NCBI GenBank assembly: GCA_902494585.1
Contig: CABUUD010000064.1
Coordinates: forward strand, 1 to 10,147
Origin: an uncultured Collinsella sp.
GTDB taxonomy: Bacteria; Actinomycetota; Coriobacteriia; Coriobacteriales; Coriobacteriaceae
DNA length: 10,147 nucleotides
Direction of reading: 5' to 3'
This document shows, in pieces, positions 1 to 6,086 of the stretch (positions are counted from its first letter, which is position 1; each line of letters begins with the position of its first letter). A program made the translations under genes and the position numbers. The notes below the pieces were generated by a model, which saw only the letters and a program-made list of their open reading frames with translations, had not been told where the DNA came from and ran no database searches.

Positions 1-1
1 C

Positions 2-148
2 TCGATGCTGGAGAGGGGCCAAAGGGAGCTCAAGCCAATAAGGAGGGCCTACGAGGCGTGGGTCGAGGCGGGGCTCCCGCTCAATTGGGACAGGCAGGCG
101 TTCGAGGCCGAGCGCAAAACGGATTCTAAAAAACACCTTGCCAAATAG
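2..148 (+). CDS. C-terminal fragment of an unrecognised protein
   Basis: An open frame enters from the left edge with codons starting at base 2 and ends at a TAG at 146-148, giving the last 48 residues of a protein. It is hydrophilic and charged, has a helical-looking stretch containing RRAYEAWVEAGLPLNWDRQ, and ends in a lysine-rich tail (KTDSKKHLAK). I do not recognise the family and assign no function. Five of its six arginines are AGG, whereas the genes to the right use almost only CGC or CGT. That contrast, together with the long hairpin 13 bases after the stop, suggests a gene of different origin, possibly from a mobile element, but no transposase or integrase motif is visible in so short a piece. 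It points toward the convergent esterase gene. That the frame is coding is likely; its identity is open. Confidence 0.55.
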   Translation, partial: SMLERGQRELKPIRRAYEAWVEAGLPLNWDRQAFEAERKTDSKKHLAK

Positions 149-160
149 GAGCGTCAGGGG

Positions 161-203
161 GCATGGTCCGGCGCAGCGCGAAGCGCAAAGCGCCGAACCA
201 TGC
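161..203. repeat. Large inverted repeat / hairpin between convergent genes
   Basis: The arms at 161-174 (GCATGGTCCGGCGC) and 190-203 (GCGCCGAACCATGC) are complementary at 13 of 14 positions. The 15-base loop itself contains a GCGC-GAA-GCGC repeat. It lies between the stop of the left partial gene (148) and the stop of the convergent esterase gene (255). Neither side has a clear T tract, so it is not a canonical intrinsic terminator. It could be a U-less bidirectional terminator, a REP-like element or the end of a mobile element. Confidence 0.6.
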
Positions 204-254
204 ATGCCCGAGGACGTTTGCAGAGGTAAACCCCAGTGCCCGCGAAGGGACGGA

Positions 255-1592
255 TTACCTATTGACCCTGGCCGACCACTCCCAGCAGCCCACCGGCTCG
301 CCGTCGATGAGTACGTTGCCCCCGTCGAAGTCTTGATAACACAGGTCGTTGAATTGGTGGATCCACACGCCGTGGTTGAACGTCTTCTTGGGCGAGCCGT
401 CGGCCTCGCGATAGCGCCCGGTCAGGTCCTCGACATGGCTAAAGTAGGTGAGGTGCACGTTGGCTCCGGCGTCGCGCAGGCGCGCTGTGAGCGGCAGCAC
501 GGTCTGTTGTGGAGACACGAGTTCATCGCCCTTGGAGTGCGTAAACCACAGCGGCGTCTTGGCGAGCGCGGCAACGTCCTCGTCCGTGGCGTTGTACCAC
601 GGGGCACAGCAGGGAAGTCCGGCGGCGAAGAAATCGGGGTAGTCGGCGCACAGGCGCAGGGTCATAAAGCCGCCGTTGGAAAGGCCGGCGACCACGATGC
701 GGTCGGTGTCGATACGCTCGGCATGCTCGGCGACAAACTCGTCGATGAGCGCCTTGAGTACGGGGGAGTAGATGCTCTGGTTGGAGCGGCCGAGCTGCTC
801 GACGCCGTTGTCCATCCAAAACGTCGGCGATTGCGGCACGAGCACCCAGGCAAAGCCGCCAAAGTAGCGCTGGATTTGTGCCTGGCTAATGGCTGTCACG
901 CGGTTGCCGATATAGGCGCGCGTGGCGCCTTCGCCCTGCGTGGCACCCTTGCCTTCGCCGGCGCCGTGCAGGTACACCACGAGCGGGGCCTTTTGGGGCA
1001 CGACCGTGGCCTCGGGCGCGAAGGGATTGAAGCAGGCCGAGTCCTCTGCCTTAAAGCTGGGCTCAAAGAAGCCGTACTCGAGCGCGATGCCATCAACGGC
1101 GGTCTTTTGCACAGCATTGCTCCAGCCCTTGAGCGCGGGGCAGATGTCGCCGCGACAGGTATCGAAGACCAGGCCGCAGGTGGGGTCGTCGCCGTCGTTA
1201 CCGGGAAGAGACGCGAGCTGCGTGATGCGCAGCTGGTCATCGAGCATGCGCGAGCCCATGACGCCGCCTTCGATCTTTTTGGTCAGGCGCTGCTCGGCAA
1301 CCTCGAGTGCCACATGGGTGCCCACGGCAAGCTTGCGGCCGTTCTCGTCACACGGATACGCGGCGAGAACGTCGATGTAACCCACGGAGGGCGCGGCATG
1401 GTCGGCGCCGTGCTCCTTGCGCATCAGGATCTCGCCCGTGCGCTCGTGACGCTCTACATATATATGGAAAGCGTTCGCATCGATATCGTTGGCGCGCACG
1501 GTGCAGGGCAGGTCGAGAACGACCTTGCTGATCCAGGGGCCAAAGTCGCCCAAGGTGGTGACGGTTGCGTAGGTACACGATCTGAGTTCCAT
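255..1592 (-). CDS. Cytoplasmic alpha/beta-hydrolase esterase with N-terminal Ig-like domain
   Basis: A 445-residue serine hydrolase that probably cleaves an ester, such as an acyl group on a carbohydrate; the substrate is unknown. The N-terminal ~190 residues are beta-rich and resemble the Ig-like domain that precedes the catalytic domain in some esterases. The catalytic part follows: the oxyanion-hole region YLHGAGEGKG (about 207-216), nucleophile elbow GLSNGG with Ser305, a candidate acid Asp356 in HSKGDELV, and a candidate His at 407 or 412 (NHGVWIHQ). The start at 1592 is chosen because AAGGGAGA lies just upstream; a longer frame from 1649 lacks a good ribosome site and would run through the predicted promoter. 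There is no signal peptide or membrane segment, so it should act in the cytoplasm. It is transcribed divergently from the PTS gene and shares its control region. The hydrolase fold is secure; the substrate is not. Confidence 0.87.
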   Translation of the reverse strand: MELRSCTYATVTTLGDFGPWISKVVLDLPCTVRANDIDANAFHIYVERHERTGEILMRKEHGADHAAPSVGYIDVLAAYPCDENGRKLAVGTHVALEVAEQRLTKKIEGGVMGSRMLDDQLRITQLASLPGNDGDDPTCGLVFDTCRGDICPALKGWSNAVQKTAVDGIALEYGFFEPSFKAEDSACFNPFAPEATVVPQKAPLVVYLHGAGEGKGATQGEGATRAYIGNRVTAISQAQIQRYFGGFAWVLVPQSPTFWMDNGVEQLGRSNQSIYSPVLKALIDEFVAEHAERIDTDRIVVAGLSNGGFMTLRLCADYPDFFAAGLPCCAPWYNATDEDVAALAKTPLWFTHSKGDELVSPQQTVLPLTARLRDAGANVHLTYFSHVEDLTGRYREADGSPKKTFNHGVWIHQFNDLCYQDFDGGNVLIDGEPVGCWEWSARVNR

Positions 1593-1633
1593 GAGCTGTC
1601 TCCCTTGCGCCGCGCGTGCTAAACAATCGCGGC

Positions 1634-1661
1634 AATACAATCTAAACATGTTTAGTGTAAA
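1634..1661 (-). promoter_or_regulatory. Predicted esterase promoter
   Basis: Read on the minus strand there is TTTACA (1656-1661) as a -35 element, a 16-base spacer, and TGTATT (1634-1639, four of six matches) as -10. Transcription would begin around 1627 and give a leader of about 35 bases before the ATG at 1592. The spacer is almost entirely filled by the 14-bp palindrome at 1642-1655. This is predicted from sequence only, and the -10 is weak. Confidence 0.4.
1642..1655. promoter_or_regulatory. Perfect palindrome, probable operator in the esterase promoter
   Basis: CTAAACATGTTTAG is a perfect 14-bp palindrome lying between the predicted -35 and -10 of the esterase promoter. A protein bound there should block RNA polymerase, so repression is the natural reading. 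The TAAAC/GTTTA half-sites recur in the rest of this intergenic region. The cognate regulator is not identified. Confidence 0.5.
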
Positions 1662-1934
1662 GCAGAATTAGAGAATAAGCAGATAAAACTCGGTAAACGG
1701 TCACATCAAACGCTCAATGAACTACTAAACACTCGTTTACTACTATCTAGCATGGCTTTTGTTGATGAGTCAACAAGGCATTTGGGTGCCAGATTATATA
1801 AAATCCCACGTAGACGGCCATTTATAAATAAACGTACTATATGCAATGCCTCGACATTCAATTACGCTCACCCCCGATTTCCTACCGTTCACCGGACTGC
1901 AAACGGCAAAACTGCCACAAATTCAACGCTGCGT

Positions 1935-1976
1935 GTAAACTAAGTGCTGTAAACGTTCAGTAAACAGATTGTTTAC
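1935..1976. promoter_or_regulatory. Cluster of four GTAAAC half-sites upstream of the PTS gene
   Basis: GTAAAC occurs at 1935, 1949 and 1960 and its complement GTTTAC at 1971, so start-to-start steps are 14, 11 and 11 bases. The last two form a 7-bp-arm inverted repeat, GTAAACA-GAT-TGTTTAC (1960-1976). The 11-base steps place neighbouring sites on the same face of the helix, which suggests cooperative binding. If the -10 candidate at 2013-2018 is right, the cluster sits about 50 to 90 bases before the start of transcription, a position fitting an activator or an upstream repressor site. Confidence 0.5.
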
Positions 1977-2012
1977 GACAGCGTATCCAAGGGCTCGGCA
2001 GCCGTAAGGGGT

Positions 2013-2018
2013 TATAGT
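2013..2018 (+). promoter_or_regulatory. Candidate -10 element of the PTS gene
   Basis: TATAGT matches the -10 consensus at five of six positions and lies 65 bases before the PTS start codon. No good -35 hexamer is found 16 to 18 bases upstream, which would suit a promoter depending on an activator bound to the GTAAAC cluster. An alternative, weaker pair is TAGACG (1811-1816) with TACTAT (1835-1840), which would give a much longer leader. Confidence 0.3.
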
Positions 2019-2082
2019 CGCCGGGTCAAAGGCGTGCTTACGTCCAAACGGGTAGGCACACGATGATATGGGGAGGGGTCCC

Positions 2083-3510
2083 ATGGCAGTAGATAATAAG
2101 CAGATTGCCACCGATGTCCTCGAGCTCGTGGGCGGTGCGGAGAATGTTGCCGTCGCCACCAACTGCATGACGCGTCTGCGTCTGACGCTCAAGGATAACA
2201 GCAAGGCCGACGTGGAGAAGATCAAGAAGGTCAAGGGTGTTCTGGGTTGCCAGTTCGCCGGCAGCCAGCTCCAGGTCATCATCGGCCAGAACGTGCCCAA
2301 GGTGCTCGCCGAGTTCGTCGCCATGTCCGGCGTCAAGCAGGGTGCCGCGGTCGACGAGAACCTCGACGCTCCTAAGGAGAAGTTCGAGCTCAAGAACCTG
2401 CCCAACATCATCCTCGACTATCTGTCGGGCTCCATGACCCAGCTGATCCCGCTGCTCATGGCCGGCGGTCTGTTCCGCACCATCGCCGCGGTCCTCGGTC
2501 CCACCATGCTCGGCGTTCTCTCCGATACCGATCCGACCTACACGTTCCTCTACACCACCCTGTACGAGGCCACGTTTACCTTTATCCCCATCTACCTGGG
2601 CTATGCCGCTGCTAAGAAGCTCGGCGCCTCTCCGGTTCTGGGCATGCTCCTCGGCGGTGCTCTCATGGCCCCGTCCGTCGTGAGTGTCGCGACTCAGGAG
2701 GGTGGCGGAATCATCTCCGTCTACGGCATCCAGATCGCCGCTGCCAACTACCAGCAGTCCGTCTTGCCGATCATCCTCTCGGTGCCCGTCCTGTACTTTG
2801 TTGAGAAGTTCTTTAAGAAGGTCATGCCCGACGTGCTGTCCACGGTCTTCACGCCGTTCTGCACCATGATCGTCACCATCCCCATCGCCTTCATCGTCCT
2901 TGCCCCGATCGGCAACGAGATCGGCAGCCTCATCGCCAACGCCCTCTTTGGTCTTGCTGACCTTGGCGGTATCGGTATCCTGATCGTCATGGCCATCCTC
3001 GGCGCCTTCTGGCAGCTCTTCGTGGTCTGCGGCATGCACATGCCCGTCATCCTGCTCGCTCAGGTTCAGATCATCGCTGCCGGCTACGATCCCTTCGTCT
3101 TCGTTTCCACCAACTGCGCTATGGCCGCTGTCTGGGGCTGCGCCTTCGGTGCCTTCCTCAAGATGAGGAACCCCGACGAGAAGGGTCTTGCTCTGGGTTA
3201 CGTCATCTCCGCCATCGCCGGCGGCGTCACCGAGCCCGCACTCTTCGGTATCCTCATGCGCTTCCGTCGCACCATGCTCGGTATGTTTATCGGCGGTGCT
3301 ATCGGCGCTGTGTTCTCCGGCCTCATGGGTGTTACCTACTACCTGGCCGGCGGTGCCTCCAACTTCCTGGTCTTCACCAACTACCTGCAGGGTGGCCAGA
3401 TGAACACCGTCTGGGCTATCGTCGGTATGGCAATCTCCTTTGTCATCGCCGCTGCCGTCGTCTTTGCCACTGGCTTCTCCAAGGAGGAGCTCGCCGAGAT
3501 GGAGGCCTAA
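2083..3510 (+). CDS. PTS EIIBC permease, glucose/beta-glucoside superfamily
   Basis: A 475-residue membrane permease that imports a sugar and phosphorylates it in passage. The EIIB domain (about 1-85) has the phosphocysteine Cys28 in TNCMTRLRLTL. The EIIC domain (about 105-465) has multiple hydrophobic segments, YQQSVLPIIL (223-232) and the hallmark GVTEPALFG (381-389). The protein stops after EIIC, so it has no EIIA domain and must receive phosphate from an EIIA encoded elsewhere; no EI or HPr is in the window. ATG 2083 is preferred over 2068 because GGAGG at 2072-2076 is correctly spaced from it. Codon choice is strongly biased (nearly all ATC, GTC, CTC, AAG), suggesting high expression. 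The specificity is probably a disaccharide or beta-glycoside of the beta-glucoside, sucrose or trehalose type, but cannot be fixed. A hydrolase gene follows 210 bases downstream. Confidence 0.93.
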   Translation: MAVDNKQIATDVLELVGGAENVAVATNCMTRLRLTLKDNSKADVEKIKKVKGVLGCQFAGSQLQVIIGQNVPKVLAEFVAMSGVKQGAAVDENLDAPKEKFELKNLPNIILDYLSGSMTQLIPLLMAGGLFRTIAAVLGPTMLGVLSDTDPTYTFLYTTLYEATFTFIPIYLGYAAAKKLGASPVLGMLLGGALMAPSVVSVATQEGGGIISVYGIQIAAANYQQSVLPIILSVPVLYFVEKFFKKVMPDVLSTVFTPFCTMIVTIPIAFIVLAPIGNEIGSLIANALFGLADLGGIGILIVMAILGAFWQLFVVCGMHMPVILLAQVQIIAAGYDPFVFVSTNCAMAAVWGCAFGAFLKMRNPDEKGLALGYVISAIAGGVTEPALFGILMRFRRTMLGMFIGGAIGAVFSGLMGVTYYLAGGASNFLVFTNYLQGGQMNTVWAIVGMAISFVIAAAVVFATGFSKEELAEMEA

Positions 3511-3550
3511 GGCCAAACCATTCGGACGCATACGACCTTACCTACACGAC

Positions 3551-3584
3551 AGGGCCCCGTCAGGCGCAAGCCCGGCGGGGCCCT
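3551..3584 (+). terminator. Probable terminator after the PTS gene
   Basis: Arms AGGGCCCCG (3551-3559) and CGGGGCCCT (3576-3584) pair perfectly around a 16-base loop, 40 bases after the PTS stop. Only a broken T tract (TCTT) follows, so termination may be partial, allowing reduced read-through into the hydrolase gene at 3721. Confidence 0.55.
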
Positions 3585-3650
3585 TCTTACAAGGTAGACT
3601 GATTGGGGGCGCGCGGCGCCTACTCGCCGGGGCTTGCTAAGCGCCAGGGG

Positions 3651-3675
3651 CTTTCGCGCGGGGTTACCGCGAAAG
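3651..3675 (+). repeat. Second stem-loop in the PTS-hydrolase gap
   Basis: CTTTCGCG (3651-3658) pairs with CGCGAAAG (3668-3675) around a 9-base loop. It lies 45 bases before the start of the DUF4038 hydrolase and has no T tract. It may be a 5' mRNA end stabiliser or a regulatory leader structure; it has no recognised family. Confidence 0.4.
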
Positions 3676-3720
3676 AATCTGCCGGTTCGCAACTCCTTTA
3701 TCAAACGAAAGGGCATGCAG

Positions 3721-5034
3721 ATGAGTTTGGGAAAGCTGACCGTTAACGGTCGTCAGGACGGCTTTTTGTGCGAGGGCAAACCGTTCTTTTGGTTTGCCGA
3801 TACGTGCTGGAGCGCGTTTACGAGCATTACCGAGGCCGATTGGGACTACTATCTGACCCGTCGCGCCGAGCAGGGCATGAACGTGCTGCAGATCAACACG
3901 CTGCCGCAGTGGGACCGCTGCTGTCCCGATCTGGGCATTTGGCCCTATGCCAGCGAGGACGGCGTGCATTTTGATTGGTCCCGTCCCAACCAGGCGTACT
4001 GGGACCGTGCTGCTGCCATGTGCCGCGCTGCCGTCGAGCACGGCATTCGTCCGGCACTCGTGCTTATGTGGTGCAACTACGTGCCCGGTACCTGGGGCGC
4101 CAAGATTGCTGAGCGTTGCGGTGCCGAGGTTATGCCGCGCGAGGAGGTCCGTGCCCACGTTGCCCGCGTCGTCGAGAACCTGGGCGAGTTCGACCCCGTC
4201 TATGTGGTGACGGGCGATACCGACTTTACCAGCGACGAGGCGATCGCCTATTACGAGGATGCCCTCGACGAAGTTGTCAAGCGCGCGCCCGAAGCGTTGC
4301 GCACCATGCATATCAACCGCGGCAACCGCACCATTCCGTTGCAGTACCTGGACCGCCTGGACTTCTACATGTTCCAGCCCGGCCACAACTACGAGGGCCA
4401 GCCCGAGGCCTGGCGCCTGCCGCAGGACTTTATCGCCAACTATCCCAAAAAGCCGATGGTCAACTCCGAGCCCTGTTACGAGCAGATGGGCGCCTCGCGC
4501 AACGTGTACTGGCGGTTCACCGCGCAGGACTGCCGCGCGAGCGTGTGGTCGTCGATCCTCGCCGGCGCCAGTGCAGGTGTGACCTATGGCGCGCACGGCG
4601 TTTGGAACTGGCAGACCAGCAAGAGCCAGGGCTCGGTGCTGGGCGAGGGCTTCGATATGCCGTTCCGCTGGCAGGAGTGCCTGCAGTTTGCGGGCGTTTG
4701 GGACTTTGGCGCGATCGAGCACGTGCTTGCTGGCCTGGGCGCTACGGCTGGCGACGACGCACTTGCCGTGGTTCCGGCGCAGGAGCTGCTCGATGACGCG
4801 CGCGAGGCCATTCGTGTGGCGCGCGTTGGCGATCGCGTCGTCACGTACCTGCCGCGTACCACGGCGCTCAAGTTTAAGCTCGACGGTGCGCGCGACTGGA
4901 CGGCGACGGTCCTCGACATGGAGGACAAGCGCATCGCCAAGCTGCCCGTCCGCGACAACGGTGACGGCACCGTGCGCGTGGCCCAGCATCCCTTTGAGCA
5001 CGACGCGCTGCTCGTGGTCTCGCCGGCGCGTTAA
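3721..5034 (+). CDS. Intracellular DUF4038 (GH140-like) glycoside hydrolase
   Basis: A 437-residue protein with the DUF4038 TIM-barrel fold, the family that includes GH140 apiosidases. It begins with LTVNGRQDGFLCEGKPFFWFADTCWSAF (split here: substrate-proximal FFWFADTCW at 22-30). Likely catalytic residues are the acid/base in VTGDTDF (Asp166 or Asp168) and Glu250 in VNSEPCYE as nucleophile, by analogy with GH140. The last ~90 residues form a small beta domain like the putative collagen-binding domain often found behind DUF4038. ATG 3721 is preferred over 3715 and 3634 because GAAAGGG (3707-3713) is well spaced only from 3721. There is no signal peptide, so it acts in the cytoplasm, probably on what the PTS permease delivers. 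If so, its substrate would be phosphorylated, which would be unusual for this family. Substrate unknown; the family call is firm. Confidence 0.88.
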   Translation: MSLGKLTVNGRQDGFLCEGKPFFWFADTCWSAFTSITEADWDYYLTRRAEQGMNVLQINTLPQWDRCCPDLGIWPYASEDGVHFDWSRPNQAYWDRAAAMCRAAVEHGIRPALVLMWCNYVPGTWGAKIAERCGAEVMPREEVRAHVARVVENLGEFDPVYVVTGDTDFTSDEAIAYYEDALDEVVKRAPEALRTMHINRGNRTIPLQYLDRLDFYMFQPGHNYEGQPEAWRLPQDFIANYPKKPMVNSEPCYEQMGASRNVYWRFTAQDCRASVWSSILAGASAGVTYGAHGVWNWQTSKSQGSVLGEGFDMPFRWQECLQFAGVWDFGAIEHVLAGLGATAGDDALAVVPAQELLDDAREAIRVARVGDRVVTYLPRTTALKFKLDGARDWTATVLDMEDKRIAKLPVRDNGDGTVRVAQHPFEHDALLVVSPAR

Positions 5035-5056
5035 GGAAAACGGAATAACGCAAGAG

Positions 5057-5087
5057 AAAAGGCCCGGGTGGTAGCCCGGGCCTTTTT
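5057..5087. terminator. Strong, probably bidirectional intrinsic terminator
   Basis: GGCCCGGG (5061-5068) pairs with CCCGGGCC (5075-5082) around a 6-base loop, flanked by AAAA on the left and TTTTT (5083-5087) on the right. It ends the hydrolase transcript 22 bases after the stop codon. The A tract on the other side supplies a T tract on the minus strand, so it can also end the convergent TetR gene, whose stop is at 5138. Confidence 0.9.
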
Positions 5088-5137
5088 GTATCGACACAGC
5101 CGTTGCGGTTGGTAATGGCGATTGCATACCGCCGCTC

Positions 5138-5779
5138 TTAACGGTAGCCCTCCCAGAGGGGAAGGGGAAAGAGGATGTCCTCGAACTTAGACCACTCGGC
5201 GGGATAGTCGATCTCGTCGGGTCGCGCCACCCAACGGCCTTCCAATCCGTACATCGCCGCCAGCGCGCACGAGATGGCTTCGGTGGCGTCGATTCCCTCG
5301 GGAACGCTCCAGTTAACATCGGGCTCGGGCTCGATAACTCCGCGCGAGCGGTCGTTGAAATACTCGTGCAGGGGGCTCTCCGTGCTCATGGCCTCGGTAT
5401 TGAGCATCTGGAAGAGCATGACGAGCTCGGGCTGACTGTTGTTCTCCGCCACGAGCAGACGGCAGTATTCGGGAATCTTGGGGCTCTGGCCCTCAAATGC
5501 CCCGCCAGGATGAAAGAGGGAGAGATAGTCGTCTAAGGTTGAGCTGCGATCGTAATAGCGACGGATCACCTCGACCAAAAGCCCGTGCTTGCTGCCCACG
5601 TAGTGCAGCACGCCCGCCTGGGTGATGCCCACCTCGTCGGCTACCGCCTGGAGCGACATGCCGTTAAAGCCGCGCGCGTTGATAAGCCGCACGGCCGCCG
5701 AAACAATCTGGTCAAGGCGTTCCTGCGCCGCAGCGCTGCGTTTCTTTGCCGCGGGTGTGGGAGTTTTCTGAGTGTCCAT
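5138..5779 (-). CDS. TetR-family transcriptional repressor
   Basis: A 213-residue DNA-binding regulator. The N-terminal TetR domain is clear: helix 1 from about residue 18 (QERLDQIVSAAVRLINARGF), then the helix-turn-helix at about 41-65 (SLQAVADEVGITQAGVLHYVGSK). The C-terminal ligand-binding part (about 70-213) shows no close relation I can name, so the inducer is unknown. It is divergent from the MFS-hydrolase-kinase genes, and two long palindromes lie between them. The natural inference is that it represses that operon and itself until the imported glycoside or a product binds it. TetR regulators are less usual than LacI, GntR or ROK types for sugar operons. Start ATG at 5779; the only ribosome site seen is a weak AAGG about 13 bases upstream. 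It shares its terminator with the convergent hydrolase gene. Confidence 0.93.
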   Translation of the reverse strand: MDTQKTPTPAAKKRSAAAQERLDQIVSAAVRLINARGFNGMSLQAVADEVGITQAGVLHYVGSKHGLLVEVIRRYYDRSSTLDDYLSLFHPGGAFEGQSPKIPEYCRLLVAENNSQPELVMLFQMLNTEAMSTESPLHEYFNDRSRGVIEPEPDVNWSVPEGIDATEAISCALAAMYGLEGRWVARPDEIDYPAEWSKFEDILFPLPLWEGYR

Positions 5780-5899
5780 ATAAATCGCGCTGCCTTATTT
5801 AGGGCGGCTCGAGTATTGCCGCCAAATGCCTTTTGTATACCCCCATAGCTTACCTCAGCCGTTCAGCGGTTCAAAACAACCGTTTACCGCTCTTATAGG

Positions 5900-5917
5900 T
5901 TACTAAGTACTTAGTAA
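5900..5917. promoter_or_regulatory. Perfect 18-bp palindrome, probable TetR operator 1
   Basis: TTACTAAGTACTTAGTAA is a perfect palindrome in the divergent TetR/MFS region. Length, symmetry and position are typical of operators of TetR-family repressors. The half-site TTAGTAA recurs in the second palindrome. Confidence 0.7.
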
Positions 5918-5938
5918 GCGTACTATACAGGTCGTGGA

Positions 5939-5962
5939 GTTACTTACTAGTTAGTAAGTAAC
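5939..5962. promoter_or_regulatory. 24-bp palindrome, probable TetR operator 2
   Basis: Arms GTTACTTACTA (5939-5949) and TAGTAAGTAAC (5952-5962) are perfectly complementary around a central GT. It shares the TTAGTAA half-site with operator 1. The two centres are 42 bp apart, about four helical turns, so two bound dimers would lie on the same DNA face. Its extra outer GTAA/TTAC steps could allow a second overlapping dimer. Confidence 0.7.
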
Positions 5963-6086
5963 AACTCAACAGACGCTCGCGAGCAGCCGTACCCCATTCC
6001 ACGGCCGCCGCATCCAGCGGGTTTGACCCCTTGACCCTTGGTGCACGAGCGCCCTCGCGCATTCCATCACAGAGAGGATCTATTCC

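Larger units (their letters stand above)
1593..2082. promoter_or_regulatory. Divergent control region of esterase and PTS genes
   Basis: These 490 bases hold no convincing gene; one 63-codon frame (1752-1943) has no ribosome site and no recognisable domain. The stretch is visibly more AT-rich than its surroundings. It carries repeated GTAAAC/GTTTAC elements: 1693-1698, a TAAAC-N4-GTTTA pair at 1726-1739, and 1935-1940, 1949-1954, 1960-1965 and 1971-1976, besides the palindrome at 1642-1655. No T-box, riboswitch or intrinsic terminator was recognised, and no hairpin looking like the antiterminator target often found before beta-glucoside PTS genes. Confidence 0.5.
5780..6086. promoter_or_regulatory. 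Divergent control region of TetR and MFS operon
   Basis: This 307-base gap holds no gene that I can support. Its centre (about 5880-5965) is AT-rich and carries two palindromes, described separately. Between them at 5921-5927 lie back-to-back candidate -10 hexamers, TACTAT on the plus strand and TATAGT on the minus strand, which would put the -35 contacts of both promoters inside the palindromes. The element CCGTTTACCG at 5880-5889 is the exact reverse complement of 1691-1700 in the other control region. The stretch 5965-6070 is ordinary GC-rich leader. Confidence 0.5.

Noticed and set aside
161..203. Canonical terminator for the esterase or left gene
   Set aside because: The stem is good but neither strand has a T tract after it, so it is reported as an inverted repeat only.
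138..1622. 494-codon open frame on the plus strand opposite the esterase
   Set aside because: It mirrors a gene with clear catalytic motifs, shows no recognisable domain, and is explained by GC-ending codon bias leaving the opposite strand open.
1833..1841. 9-mer CGTACTATA shared with 5919-5927
   Set aside because: It may simply be a recurring -10 type sequence; nine bases shared in two AT-rich control regions is weak evidence of common regulation.
1752..1943. 63-codon open frame in the esterase/PTS control region
   Set aside because: It has no ribosome site and no domain, lies in AT-rich regulatory DNA and overlaps the GTAAAC cluster.
1593..2082. Antiterminator (LicT/BglG-type) leader before the PTS gene
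   Set aside because: No intrinsic terminator with an overlapping antiterminator hairpin was found in the leader, and no antiterminator gene is present in the window.
2038..3531. 497-codon open frame on the minus strand opposite the PTS permease
   Set aside because: Its translation is an Asp/Glu/Gly/His-rich low-complexity product typical of the antisense of a membrane protein with GTC/ATC codons; the permease itself is unmistakable.
3664..5319. 551-codon open frame on the minus strand opposite the DUF4038 hydrolase
   Set aside because: It covers a confident hydrolase, runs through a strong terminator and overlaps the TetR gene; no domain seen.
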